DNA of 64,000 bases, from the NCBI GenBank assembly GCA_027382625.1, contig JAJKFJ010022898.1:124001-188000 (forward strand), written 5' to 3'. The DNA is from Tetmemena sp. SeJ-2015. Its lineage: Eukaryota > Ciliophora > Spirotrichea > Sporadotrichida > Oxytrichidae. How positions within the stretch are numbered: the stretch's first letter is position 1; every line of letters starts with the position of its first letter. Below are positions 12,149 to 22,534 of the stretch, piece by piece. A program made the translations under genes and the position numbers. Under the pieces are notes generated by a model. That model ran no database searches. It saw only the letters and a program-made list of their open reading frames with translations, and was not told where the DNA came from.

Positions 12149-13682
12149 TCATTCTTTCTTCACCCTTATTAAATTCATGACATTAACTCTAAGGAGTGCG
12201 TTTTCAGTCTCCTGGATGAAAAGTCTTCCCAGTGCGGCTGTTTGCTTATAGCTGTTGAGTGTTTCATTGTCCTTCCTCGAATAGAGTAGCTTGCTGTTGC
12301 TGTCAATCTTAGCTTGAATCTTGCCTTCGACAATGAGATCAGCAATCTCAGACTCTATCTGCTCGATCGGCAAATCAAAGGCCTTCGCTATCTCTTTCAA
12401 GTCGATAACTTTGTAGGGAGTCACATATTGGATCAGGGCCTTTTCCCTTATCTCGCTCACCACATAGATAATGCGATGCCCGAAGAAGGGGTCAAAGCGC
12501 AAATGCTTCACTACTTCAGTCAGAGATTGCTGAAATTCATCGTACTTTCCATTTAGGAAGTTCTCAATCAAGTCAGATGCAGCGGGGGCAGCCTCCATCA
12601 GAGAGGAGTATGACTGAGCTGAGAGGATAGTGCTTTTCAACTCTGCTCTATTCAAGCTGTGAAGTGAAGTAAGAATGATGTAGTAGGCAAAATGGAAATG
12701 TAACTTATCACTTCAAAATTTCATAAGGCAAGATCAGTAGGTGTAAGGTAAGAGTTAAGTGAGGCAGAGTCAGTTGTAGAGACTTAAACAAGTCTCTGAG
12801 CAGCTGCTCTGTAGTTTTCTTGCATCAAATAAGCGATAGCTTCCATAACTTTCACTTGGTTTGAGATGATGCTATTGCCTCTTTTGTCTCTTGCATCAGC
12901 CTCGCTGCTGTACTTGAAAAGCGCTGGTTGCATGTTTCCCTCATAAGCGGCTTGCGCAATCTGGAAAGACATCTAGAAGAGGTCCTCTTGATCTGAGGAA
13001 AAGTCGTGGGATTTCACCCAAGACTTCATTGCCTCCTGCAAGAAACCGTACTGATAATGAATCTTTCCCAATTCATTGAAAGCGAGGCGCATATTGTCTT
13101 TCAGCAGTGACTTCTAGAGCTGTTGAATTTCTTGCTAATTCAAAAAATAAGCTCAACATTAAAAAAGAGTGATAGCTCCTTCTTTTTGACCTCTATCTTG
13201 TACTCTTGAGATACCATTCTTTCGAAATCTATTGCTCTAGAATTAAGAACCTCAAAAGATATCATTACTTTAGTCAGTGCCAAACTCAGGAAGCGGGCAG
13301 TTCTATGGCTGATCGTTATATCTCCTCCTCAGTGACTTCACAACTTCGTAGTAGAAACTATAATAAAGGGTTAGTTCGTTGAGAGTGAATATTTTCCAAA
13401 GTAACTACTAAGCTCAAGACATTTGAGTCTTAAGGTTTTGCTTTGAGTGATTCAATTGATTGATGAGGAGGCTTACCCAAGTTTCTTTTCTGCTTTTGCT
13501 AGGTCGAGACAGAGCTTAAGAGCATCGTTCTTGATTTTAGTTTGCTTCTCCGAAAGTGTGAGTAGGCGCTGCAACCTCGTGTGGCCTTTATAGCCACTGA
13601 TATAGGTGCACAGACTCTGTAGGATATCCTCAGTGTTTGTTCTGGTTGAGATCGATTCCATTGCTGCTTTTATTATTTTCAC
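12149..13682 (-). CDS. CSN1: COP9 signalosome subunit 1 (PCI domain)
   Basis: CSN1 organises the COP9 signalosome, which removes Nedd8 from cullin-RING ligases. The N-terminal block (YISGYKGHTRLQRL) matches the YxxxYxGxxRIxRL region of CSN1. The middle helical repeats include MRLAFNELGKIHYQYG. The C-terminal PCI domain contains EIREKALIQYVTPY, EIADLIVEGKIQAKID and SKLLYSR, which align closely with GPS1, and the tail LLRVNVMNLIRVKK matches its basic tail. One intron is at 13358-13476 and one IES at 12691-12725. Single extra-T frame breaks occur near 13245 and 13150. Start MKIIKAAMESIS at 13682; a second Met 7 residues later is possible. Stop TGA at 12149-12151. Confidence 0.93.
12691..12725. 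other. IES in CSN1, pointer TTGCCT
   Basis: A 35-bp segment between AGGCAA copies at 12685-12690 and 12726-12731 (TTGCCT on the coding strand). Removal joins TDLA to YYIILTSLHSLNRAEL, matching the family helix. Confidence 0.92.
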
Positions 13683-13972
13683 GCCAAATTAATAATTCAA
13701 GATTTAATTATAGAGGCTTGTTAAACCTAGGAATTTAATTAGTGCATGTGAAGATATGTAGAATGGAAATTTAGATTTAGTCTAAAGGTTTATTATAGCT
13801 GTGGTTAATTGAGTTATTTATTTGTGAGCTCTTGGAGATTCAGCTTTCTTAATCTAACTATTTTAAAATATTGCCCAAAAAAATCAAATGCAAAATAAGG
13901 AATGATAATTTGCAATGATTTAAGAATAATAGCATAATTTAATTCAAACAGTCAAAATTTCTATAAATCAAT

Positions 13973-16900
13973 ATGGCATCACATCCATTTGTAAGTAGTC
14001 TAAGCATCTCTACCTCTTCTAACATCGTTCTACTAATTAAAAAGTTGAATAAACCTTTCATTCAAAAGGATAAGTAGATTCCTAAATAGGAATCCTTTAA
14101 GTTGCTTACATCACGCTAGTCATTTTCATGATATTAAACTAAATTGTTAGGGATAACAGTAAATGTCACAATCTTATAGATTAAAAGAGAGCTAAAACTT
14201 CTGCAATTTGTATATTTGTGATCGCAGAATCTCGCTCCTCAGCCAGGGCCTTCTCAAGGAACTGACAATTTGCCTAAAATAAACCCCATTACTGGCACCC
14301 CCATAATCGCCAACCCCTTTCTAAAGACCGCAAACATCCACATGCAAACCTCAGCTCAAAACCTTGCTCAGTTCCTTTCGTTAATTATAAAATTTAACTC
14401 TAATCTTTGATGTGTTAATTAATTTCGAATCCAGTGCTTCAAGTTCAGCAGAACAAAGCGCAACCTTTGGATCCATTAAACGACAGCTAGTTCTCCATAT
14501 TCAGTTGCTCGCAGTCCTATACCTACCTCCAGCAACAGCTAATTCAAGCAGTGAGGAGCTCAATCGAGCACGAGATATTTGCCAACGCTTCTTTCTTGTG
14601 TGAACTCCTCTTCACAGAGATCAAGAATGAAGAAGTCAGGCTGCTCTTAGCTGAGTGCTATATTGGTAAGTCACTCTCCTGTTTTAAGAGAGGAAATGAA
14701 TAAACGAAGTGATCTCTTATAAAAGAGATTTGGGAAAGCCTACTTTGAAAATTCCTAAGTGTCTTTTTTTCATATTGACTGATTATGTATAGGTGAGAAC
14801 AAGCACTTCAAAGCATATGAAGTACTGAAGAATTGCATGAGTCCTTTGAACAAGTACAAATTTGCACTCACCTGCATGAAGCTCAATAGGTATGCGGAGG
14901 CAGAGCAAGCCTTCCTATTCTCAAATACTTTTGACATCTATACTTATTGATATCTTGAATTTGCTAATAAACGGAAAGCAAATCTTACCGCCAATAGGCT
15001 CCTAGGACTTTAGAAATATTGTGTCTGTTGTGCCTAACGGCCCTTACGGTCTCTTTGTCTTCGGCCAGATCTTAGAGCGTAACTGCAAGAAAGTCCATGC
15101 ACTCGAGCTCTATCACCTAGCACTTTAATTCATGTAGGATACTACAATTCATTTTAAATTCTGATTGATATTTAAAGTTAAGTAGCACTAAAACAAGACT
15201 CGACGCTGTGGGTGGCATTCGAACGCATTCAAAACTTGAATGGGAATGCAACTACTGACCCGAACAGAGTTTTCAACGATATAAATAATGGCATGGCTAA
15301 GATCAACAACTACATCCAGTCACATATTTATTCAGAGCGCAAATCAAACTACCTTACTTTTCTTATTGAAAAGCAGCTGCAGTAGCACTAGCAGCAAGAT
15401 AGGGGAAACTAGGGTGATAACAATTAGCGAGTGGATAGGGCTGCTGGTTCCTTTGGCGGCACGCATCAGCAATAGTCTCCCAGTCACAGAGATAATCAGC
15501 ACAATGTCCAGGCCTCTCTTCTTCAGACTCATTATAAATTTTCATTCTTTCTTATATTTTTAGGGTCTCAAAACCCCTTCATGGGAGCCAACTAGACAAA
15601 TGGAGGCAGCAAAGGAGTCAGCATAATGAAGAGCCCCTCTAACCAGGACATGAAGGAGAACTAGGAACAGTCTGCTAGTTCCAAGAGAGTTACTCTTTAT
15701 TTGTAAATTGAGTTTATGAGTTGGAGGAGGAGGGAACAGCAGTGATGAGTCACTCAACTCGAGTAATCTACTGGCCAACACCAGCATCAATAACGGCACC
15801 AACATGGTTGACGAAGACCCAAACACTTACTCTGTAGAACTCAAGACTCCCACTGGTCAATCTATAAAGCAATAATATTACATATATTGAGTATTTATTG
15901 AATCAGCAAGTCAGTACGCGACACCTATCAGCAATATACAGCAAACTCAAAAGAGGTAAACTACTCATGCTCCCTCCCACACTAACCAGCACCAGTCAAG
16001 GATCTAACACAACAACCAAACTTACTTATAATGAATTCTAAGATATTGTACTTTTATAAACTGGCGTGAATAACTCAGCTGCTAACTCAATTATATGCAT
16101 ACCACTTAATGATATAATAGATTAACTTGGGCTCCTCTTCAACCTCAAACGTGGTTAACTAGCTTAACTTCCAGATGAATGACTCTCAGCTGGCTGATGG
16201 GCCTGCTGCAGGCTAGTAGATCGCAGCCTCTTCAAGCTCCTCAAACAACATCACATAAGCACAGCCAAATACTACTCTCAGTAGCAAACATATTTAAATT
16301 CTTTATAGTAGCAACATGAGTGGAATCGCAGACCCAATCATGATCAAGCCTTTCACAATAAGCACTCCAACATCAATGTGCAAAACGCACCCAATCAGAA
16401 TAACTAACTCTCTAGCACTCCTGTCTCAGGCAACAACTAAAGTCAAACTTTATATAAGCGATGTGTTTAATTTTATACTAGGTATCTAGCTTTGAGGCTA
16501 ATATCTAGTCTGCGCAAAGAATCGACAATAGAAGAGCTTAACAGTAATTCTAGCAGCAACAGCAAAACATAGTAGCATCATAAATCTAATCAGCATCTGT
16601 ATTGTAACATGTCTATATATGTAAGCTCCCAAATCCCTAATCAATCCCTTTGCTCAAAGTCCCACTCAGCAGTAAAATCAGGGTGTGATGGGTGGCTTCA
16701 CTGCCCAGGTCCCTTGCAATCTTAATTAGCAATACTTTTCTTTTAAATCTTCAGTCTCTCCAATCGGAAGGAACTTGCTATCGCCAGTATAGATAGCCTC
16801 TATGACCTCTCTACCTTAGCCACTAACCATAACCCAGAGCGATCTTATTTCAGGAAGGGGTATTATAGAAATCTAGGATATAACGACCTTATTGAGAATC

Positions 16901-18030
16901 CTTGGTCATGGGTACCAAAGTGCATGGTCGCCTACAAATGTGTGGAGGCACTTAAGATATTCAACAGACTACCTTTTCTTCATCAAGAGAGTGCTTTCGT
17001 ACTTCAGCAACAAGGTAAAGCACTCTATGAAATGCTTAACTACCAAGAAGCTTTGAAAACTTCAAATCAAGTGACAAAATGCATTTTTCAATTCGATTTT
17101 AAACTTATCAGAAGATGAGATAGATGCAGCCTTGGAGTGTAGAAGGTCTAGATCTTTACTCAGCTGTGCTATATCAAACCCTCGCAAGTCTTATGAGTTG
17201 ACTCTCCTATCTCACTCATTGCTGGAGAGTGCTCACTACGCACCTGAGACTTGGGTGGTAGCTGCTAACTGCCTCTCCCTTTAAAAGGAGCATGAAATAG
17301 CTCTCAAGTACTTGGAGAGAGCAGTGCAGTTGAGACCATGCTACCCCTATGCTTACACTCTACAAGCAATTGAATATAACGACAACGAGGACTTTGTATC
17401 TGCCTAGCAGGCACTTCAGAAAGCCATTCAAATCGATTCTAGGTTTTACCTAGCCAGGTTTGTCATGGCAAACGCTTTCATCAAGCAAGAGAAGTATGGT
17501 CAAGCGGAGGAGTGTCTTAGACAAGGCTTGAATTATGCATATATACTTCACTCATCATTCCCCTCTCCTCTTATTAATTTTAGCTTGGAGATAAACCCTC
17601 GCAGCTTGCACATGCACAACTTATTGGGCATAGTAAAGTCAAAGTAAAACTTGAAGGAGGAGGCACTCGTTCATATCAACTTCGCCTTGAAAATAGATCC
17701 TGACTTCACCCAAGCACTTTTCCAGAAGAATCTCGTCTTCCAAGCTCTTGGCAGGTGGGACGAGGCCTTGCAATACCAATTCTATGATAGATTCTAAATT
17801 TAAATTGCTTGCACATATTGGAGCAACTGAAACTTAAAGCGCCTTGTGAGGCTGAAATCCACTATGAGTTAGGGATACTTTATAAGAAATTTAACATGAA
17901 GGACGAAGCTCACCATGCCTGGAGCATAGCACTAGACTTGGACAAGAAAGACCCTCATCAGATCAAAAGCAAGATCGACAAATTTCATTCCTCAGGTACA
18001 GATGAATTCAGCGAAGAGCCCATGATTTGA
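13973..18030 (+). CDS. CDC27: Anaphase-promoting complex subunit 3 (CDC27), TPR protein
   Basis: Scaffold TPR subunit of the APC/C ubiquitin ligase; it docks the IR tails of Cdc20/Cdh1 and APC10. After MASHPF and a 237-bp intron (13991-14227) comes a Pro/Asn-rich extension, then the N-terminal TPR block (FLCELLFTEIKNEEVRLLLAECY, shortened here to its start, and NKHFKAYEVLKNC). PNGPYGLFVFGQIL and STLWVAFERI follow. A long Gln/Ser/Asn-rich linker (15300-16750) leads to the C-terminal TPR array: ALKIFNRLP, VEGLDLYSAVLY, ANCLSLQKEHEIALKY, PYAYTLQAIE, QEKYGQAEECLRQ and ILYKKFNMKDEA. The second intron is 14666-14792. At least eleven IESs cut the gene, all in linear order. Small frame breaks at A-runs (near 17060 and 17172) look like assembly errors. 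Stop TGA at 18028-18030. Confidence 0.94.
14381..14422. other. IES in CDC27, pointer TTTCG
   Basis: A 42-bp segment between TTTCG at 14376-14380 and 14423-14427. The inside begins TTAATTA and ends TTAATTAA. Removal gives AQFLSNPVLQVQQNK in frame. Confidence 0.9.
14918..14963. other. IES in CDC27, pointer CTA
   Basis: A 46-bp segment with an in-frame TGA between CTA at 14915-14917 and 14964-14966. Removal joins AEAEQAFL to INGKQILPP. Confidence 0.8.
15125..15182. other. IES in CDC27, pointer TAGCACT
   Basis: A 58-bp segment between 7-bp repeats at 15118-15124 and 15183-15189. Removal gives LYHLALKQDSTLWVAFERI, the expected TPR helix pair. Confidence 0.94.
15692..15717. other. IES in CDC27, pointer GAGTT
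   Basis: A 26-bp segment between GAGTT at 15687-15691 and 15718-15722. Removal restores the open frame SSKRVGGGGNSSDESL in the linker. Confidence 0.85.
15863..15900. other. IES in CDC27, pointer AATC
   Basis: A 38-bp segment between AATC at 15859-15862 and 15901-15904. Removal gives PTGQSASQYATPISN in the Q-rich linker. Confidence 0.8.
16023..16057. other. IES in CDC27, pointer AAACT
   Basis: A 35-bp segment with a TGA between AAACT at 16018-16022 and 16058-16062. Removal joins HNNQT to GVNNSAAN. Confidence 0.85.
16088..16122. other. IES in CDC27, pointer TAACT
   Basis: A 35-bp segment between TAACT at 16083-16087 and 16123-16127. Removal joins VNNSAAN to LGSSSTSNVV. Only 25 bp separate it from the previous IES. 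Confidence 0.85.
16288..16306. other. very short IES in CDC27, pointer AGTAGCAA
   Basis: A 19-bp AT-rich segment between 8-bp repeats at 16280-16287 and 16307-16314. Removal joins NTTLSS to NMSGIADP. Confidence 0.82.
17084..17123. other. IES in CDC27, pointer ATGCA
   Basis: A 40-bp segment between ATGCA at 17079-17083 and 17124-17128. Removal gives SDKMQPWSVEGLDLYSAVL, matching the VEGMEIYS motif of CDC27. Confidence 0.92.
17531..17582. other. IES in CDC27, pointer GCTTG
   Basis: A 52-bp segment between GCTTG at 17526-17530 and 17583-17587. Removal gives ECLRQGLEINPRS, a normal TPR boundary. Confidence 0.93.
17773..17807. other. IES in CDC27, pointer CTTGCA
   Basis: A 35-bp segment between CTTGCA at 17767-17772 and 17808-17813. 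Removal joins RWDEAL to HILEQLKLKAP. Confidence 0.93.
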
Positions 18031-18551
18031 AGCACAGCTGCAACTATTTGAGTCTACGCTCAATAGTGATTAAGAATTATAATTAAGAAAATGGGAAATG
18101 GAAAAGGCAGAGAGTGAAATTCAAATTCAGTGGACTCTAATTTGAAAAGGCAGATGTGATGAAAGCTCTATAAATCACATCCAAGCTACAAATTTGTGCA
18201 TTAGACGGCCACACCTCCCCTCTTAACCTTCCACATTATAGCAAAGGATGAAGTTTAATGAGTGTATGAGAGTTAGTAGAAATGATTGAAAGGTTAATAG
18301 GATGAGGTGGGCAGGGAAGATGATAGAAGAGAAGATTGAAGAATTTAAATCATTAGAAATAGATAATATTAGCACAATTCATAAATTTGTTAAATTATAT
18401 ATTACAATACTCCTTTCTTGCTTCTCATACTTATGGGGTAGTTCAAGTTGTATTGAAAATTTAAAGTTTGATTAAAAAATTAGTAGGCTGAGTTACTAAT
18501 CAGAAACTGTTCTTTATTGTTTGACTTACAATAGTTTTTAATTATCTCGAA
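18031..18551. other. intergenic, AT-rich
   Basis: A 520-bp spacer between CDC27 and XRCC4 on the same strand. No coding frame or motif is supported. It should contain the CDC27 3' end and the XRCC4 promoter. Confidence 0.45.
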
Positions 18552-20595
18552 ATGGAAGACCTCAACAAGAAAAAATAAGAACTACTCTCAAAGGTATGTC
18601 ACCTGCAATTTTTTTATCAACTAATATAGATTGAATAAGTTTAAGCCTAGGCTCCACCGCCTTCAGTACAGCAGCGACTTGAGAAGGAGTTCTATTTCTC
18701 CAAAGTTGACCTTCAAATGCAAATGACTTCGTTTACATATTTGTGGAATTCGAAGAGCACCCGGTAGATTTGAAGTAGGACTTTCCAGTGGGCACTATCA
18801 TCATTCTCAAAAGCAATTTATAAAGCACTCCGATCTTCACAGCACAGAGTAAGTAAGTTAATGGCTTATTAAAATAGTTTAGTTTAGTCCATGTAGAGTT
18901 TTAACAAGGAGATTGAATGGAGCTACGCCTATTTCAAGAAGATCAGGCTCTCTTTTTACCGCCGCCTCAAGGATGTAAAGTTCGCTTTTAAAGACCCCTC
19001 TCAAGCACATAGAGGAGCGGATGATATAGATTACATCTTGCAAGATGAGCAGCCTAAAGTAAGTTAATTTCTCTGAACTATCACTCTCCTATCTATATTT
19101 CGCAAATGAGGAATGAATCGTTAGCTTATTCTGATTGCTTATAGTTCAGAGTGTATTTCAAAGTGCAGCACCTGGCCGATGTAGTAGCTTTTGAAGTGAA
19201 TAATTTCAAGCCAACCCTGCATCCACAGCCCATGCACTTTTTCGCAGAGAAGCTATCAGACTATTTCAAGCGCAAGAACAAGGAGCTTGATGAGCTAAGG
19301 ACTGATAGAGACAAGGAGCGTAAGGATAAACTAGGCGCTTTTGAGGAACTACATAAAGTAATCAGATTGCAAGAGAGGAGAGAGTAAGGCTTGTTACAGA
19401 GGTTCTGTCTCTTGCTGAACGAGAAGAAGGGCAGAATTGGTGAGATGAGGGGCTTACTATGAGAAGCCTAGGAACTGATAGCAAGCATTAAAAGGGAAAA
19501 TGAGGATAGAGATGGCTAGTTGGAAGCACTAAGACTTGAGAATTAGATGCTATGAGAGGAGATAGAGATTCAAGGAAAGAATGGGGCTGCAAATCTACAA
19601 GTAAAGCATAAAGGGAGATAGCCCTACCAGAAGGCAAATGATAATTCAGAAACTTAGAGCTAATAGAGCAGATAAGGAGCAGCTATTGTGAAGCAGCAGC
19701 AGAAGAGAGAGGCTCAGAATAAGTATCACTCCCAGGACTAAATAGGCCTGGCTTAGAACTTGAAACAGAAACGCAAGCCACTTGATCTAGATCGAATGAT
19801 GGAGAACTTAGACCAGTTGAGCTAAAATCCTTCTTACTTTGAGGAATAAGATATCATCTCTTACTCTTAACAAAACTTACCAGCTCAGGATTCCTACTCT
19901 CAATCCTAAACCTACTCAAACGTGACTTCACATTTAAACTCTAAGAATCACAACTATTCGCAGACAAGTGCCTACCGTAAGCAGAAGTACCTTCCACACA
20001 AGACAGCAGAGTAGAGAAATCAAGAGGTTAGAAATAACACGCTCTCCTTTTTGCAATCTTAGAGCCAAGTGACTCAAAGCTAGCGGCAGTAGCAGCAACT
20101 GAACAGTTTGCTTCAAACCACATACAGTCTAGATACCCAAAACCTAAATGAGTTCTAAAAAAGATTAAACTTTTTGAATACATGCTAAATAGGGAAGAAG
20201 AGAGTTTAAATGAATAAAGATTAAGGGAAGTTGCAAAATAAATCTTAAGTTCTAAAAAGAAAGATTTACTGGAAGATTTAGAGGGAGGGGTTGAGATGAG
20301 TTAGGATCAAGAATTTTTAATGGATTTTTAAACTAAGCATATTTAAGATAAATAGGCTCAATATGAAAATCTAAATGCGCTTGGACGAGTGTCCGAGGAG
20401 TTCAGTGGAGGAATGGACGATGACAGCGCTTATGATAAAAGAAAGGCAATAGATCAAGATTAAGATGATGATGACTAGTATGATGAAAGTGCTTTTGAAG
20501 ATTAAGATTTGAAAGAAAGAATTATGAGAAGGAAGAAACAAGAAGAGGAGAAATATGCGAGGGAGAATTCTCTCACGGATTTATTTTTCAATTGA
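18552..20595 (+). CDS. XRCC4: XRCC4-like non-homologous end-joining factor
   Basis: XRCC4 stabilises DNA ligase IV and bridges ends in non-homologous end joining. The N-terminal head is beta-rich (FVYIFVEFEEHPVDL, DFPVGTIIIL, FRVYFKVQHLADVVAFEV). A helical stalk follows, with the diagnostic block LLQRFCLLLNEKKGRIGEMRGLL shortened here to QRFCLLLNEKKGRI, aligning with KRFILVLNEKKTKI of human XRCC4. The tail is long, Gln-rich and ends acidic (KAIDQDQDDDDQYDESAFED). One IES lies at 18851-18894 and one GT-AG intron at 19059-19144. Single missing-A frame breaks occur near 18578, 18724 and 20157. Two in-frame TGA codons (19460, 19553) interrupt the stalk/tail with coding in the same frame on both sides. 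Stop TGA at 20593-20595. Confidence 0.85.
18851..18894. other. IES in XRCC4, pointer AGAGT
   Basis: A 44-bp segment between AGAGT at 18846-18850 and 18895-18899. It starts with a decoy GTAAGT, but no GT-AG choice keeps the frame. Pointer excision gives STPIFTAQSFNKEIEW. Confidence 0.88.
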
Positions 20596-20749
20596 TTCTA
20601 TTTACTTTGTATTTTTATCCAAGTATTTACGATAGAGATAAGAGTTATTCATAAATATTTGTAAGGGATCTTCTTTAAGCTTTCTATTAACTCTATTTTA
20701 AATTATAGATCTTATTTTGCTTAAGTATTAGATTTTCAGTATTAAAGAA

Positions 20750-22345
20750 TCAAGAGGATGCGAACTGGTTCTTCTCTGGGTCCCAAGTGTGAAGCATCTT
20801 TATGATCTCCTAATCATTAAACTTCCACTCACGCATGCTTTTATCCATTAGCATCAACCACAGGTCCTGCTCTTGCCTTTGAAACAGCTTCTTGAAGAGT
20901 GATACAACTATTCCTCTCTCTTGTATATTAAGCAAGATAAATTATTACTTATTCAACTTGGTTAGAGGGTGAGCCATCGCTATCCTCGTCATCAGATTCT
21001 GACTCATATTAATTATTGCTTTGCTTCGATCTCTAAGCTGATGCCTGTATAGACTGCTGTTTCGAGCTTGAACTTTCAACTTCCAAGTTAGTTCTTCCTC
21101 CCTTGATGCTGCTGAAGCCCTCCTTCCCACTAAGTGGTACCTACAAACTCTTGTTCTTGAGAGCAGATTGCTCTCCTTCAAGAGTTATGCTCAAAGTGTT
21201 ACTGCCTTGAGAACTCTGGGCCAGGGATTAAAGCTCCTGAGTGTTGTTATTGGTCAGCTGCTTGTTCTATCTGTTGCGCCTGCGTCTGGACTTCTTCAAG
21301 GCGCTTGACTGGCTACTGATGGCTGCTGTATTCAAGTGAGAATATATGTAAGAAGAGTTACTCAGTCATTAAAACTATTTAATGAGTCTAAGACTTGATC
21401 TAGTTGAGGATGTTCCAGAGCTCATCTTCCTAGAGCAGCTCTTATTCAAGTTGCTTCAAGATTGAGAGGATGAGTTTATAGAAGAAGATCCACTTGTGCT
21501 GGTAGAATCTACTAAAGAAGCCATTCATCTTCTCAAGAGGGATCACTGAGGCAAACAAACTGAATATCCACTCCGAGGCGTACATCTCCACCTTTAGGTT
21601 GTGCTGACACTATAATGCAAATGAGGATTAAAGATTAAGATAAGTGAAGGACTTACAAAGTGCTTGAAGACATCGTTTAAGTTCTCCATGATAAGCATGT
21701 CAATAATTTGACTATGCTTGAAGAGACCTGGAAGGCCGTGAGTGTAGATGTCTCTCAACTCGCAGTCTTCAATCAGAGTGATGAACAGCCAGAAAGACAT
21801 CACCTCGTTTGCGTGGTAAATTATCGAAGCAACTATGAAATTCATTCCTTGCACATAGTCTAATAAAACGTTATGAGAAAGTCGTATATCTTACCAACTT
21901 ATTTATCGTAGTTCGCAAATGCAGTCAGCACGTTCTTGAGTCTTTCAATTCCAATAGATCCCTCTTTAAAGAACTCATGGTTTGGGAAAGTACGATTCAG
22001 ATCTCTCTATATCTAGTTTTCAGTTTCTTTCTCGACTGGTTCACTCAGTAAGGAAAGATATATCCTTTCTAACTTAGAGTAGTCATCTAGATTTTTCAAA
22101 CTATTATATCTCGAATACCAAATAAATGCCTCCTTGCAAAGATAAGGGTACTTTTAATTGGCTCCACAGTTGCATACGAACTCAGGGCCCTTAGACTTGA
22201 TCAAACTAGTTTGGTTGAATTTCGCTTCCTCATCTTCTTTATTAAAGATATTTGAGAACTTGGAGAAGAGAGAGTTCTTAATGTTCGTTATCGAGAAGGC
22301 ATTTGTAGCTGGGCTATTCATAGTGGCTAAGTTTTATTAGGTCAT
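20750..22345 (-). CDS. TBC-domain Rab GTPase-activating protein
   Basis: Rab-GAP that speeds GTP hydrolysis on Rab GTPases. The TBC domain holds the arginine finger motif IQRDLNRTFPNH (IxxDxxR) and the glutamine finger YVQGMNFI, followed by SFWLFITLIEDCELRDIY, GLPGLF and SEWIFSLFASVIPLEKM. Both catalytic fingers are intact. Introns are 21860-21894 (35 bp) and 21610-21656 (47 bp). The N-terminus (MTQQNLATMNSPATNAF) starts at ATG 22345. The C-terminal third is basic then Ser/Gln-rich and acidic, and ends KNQFASS with TGA at 20750-20752. An IES or intron near 21320-21400 and another near 20910-20945 are likely but not resolved. Endomembrane traffic role is known for the family; the Rab partner is unknown. 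Confidence 0.92.
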
Positions 22346-22534
22346 GGATTTATCTTCCTCTTTAGAGTTTTAGTTAGATAGCTTGATGTTGAATACAATA
22401 ATAACAATAAATCTTGAAAAGAGATAATCATATGTTTCCTTAGCTTATGCTGAGATGATCAGTTTACTTAACATTGGAATTCGTTTCAAGCTTTGCCATG
22501 TTGTGAGAGCCAGGCATCTAACTCACCTCTCTTC

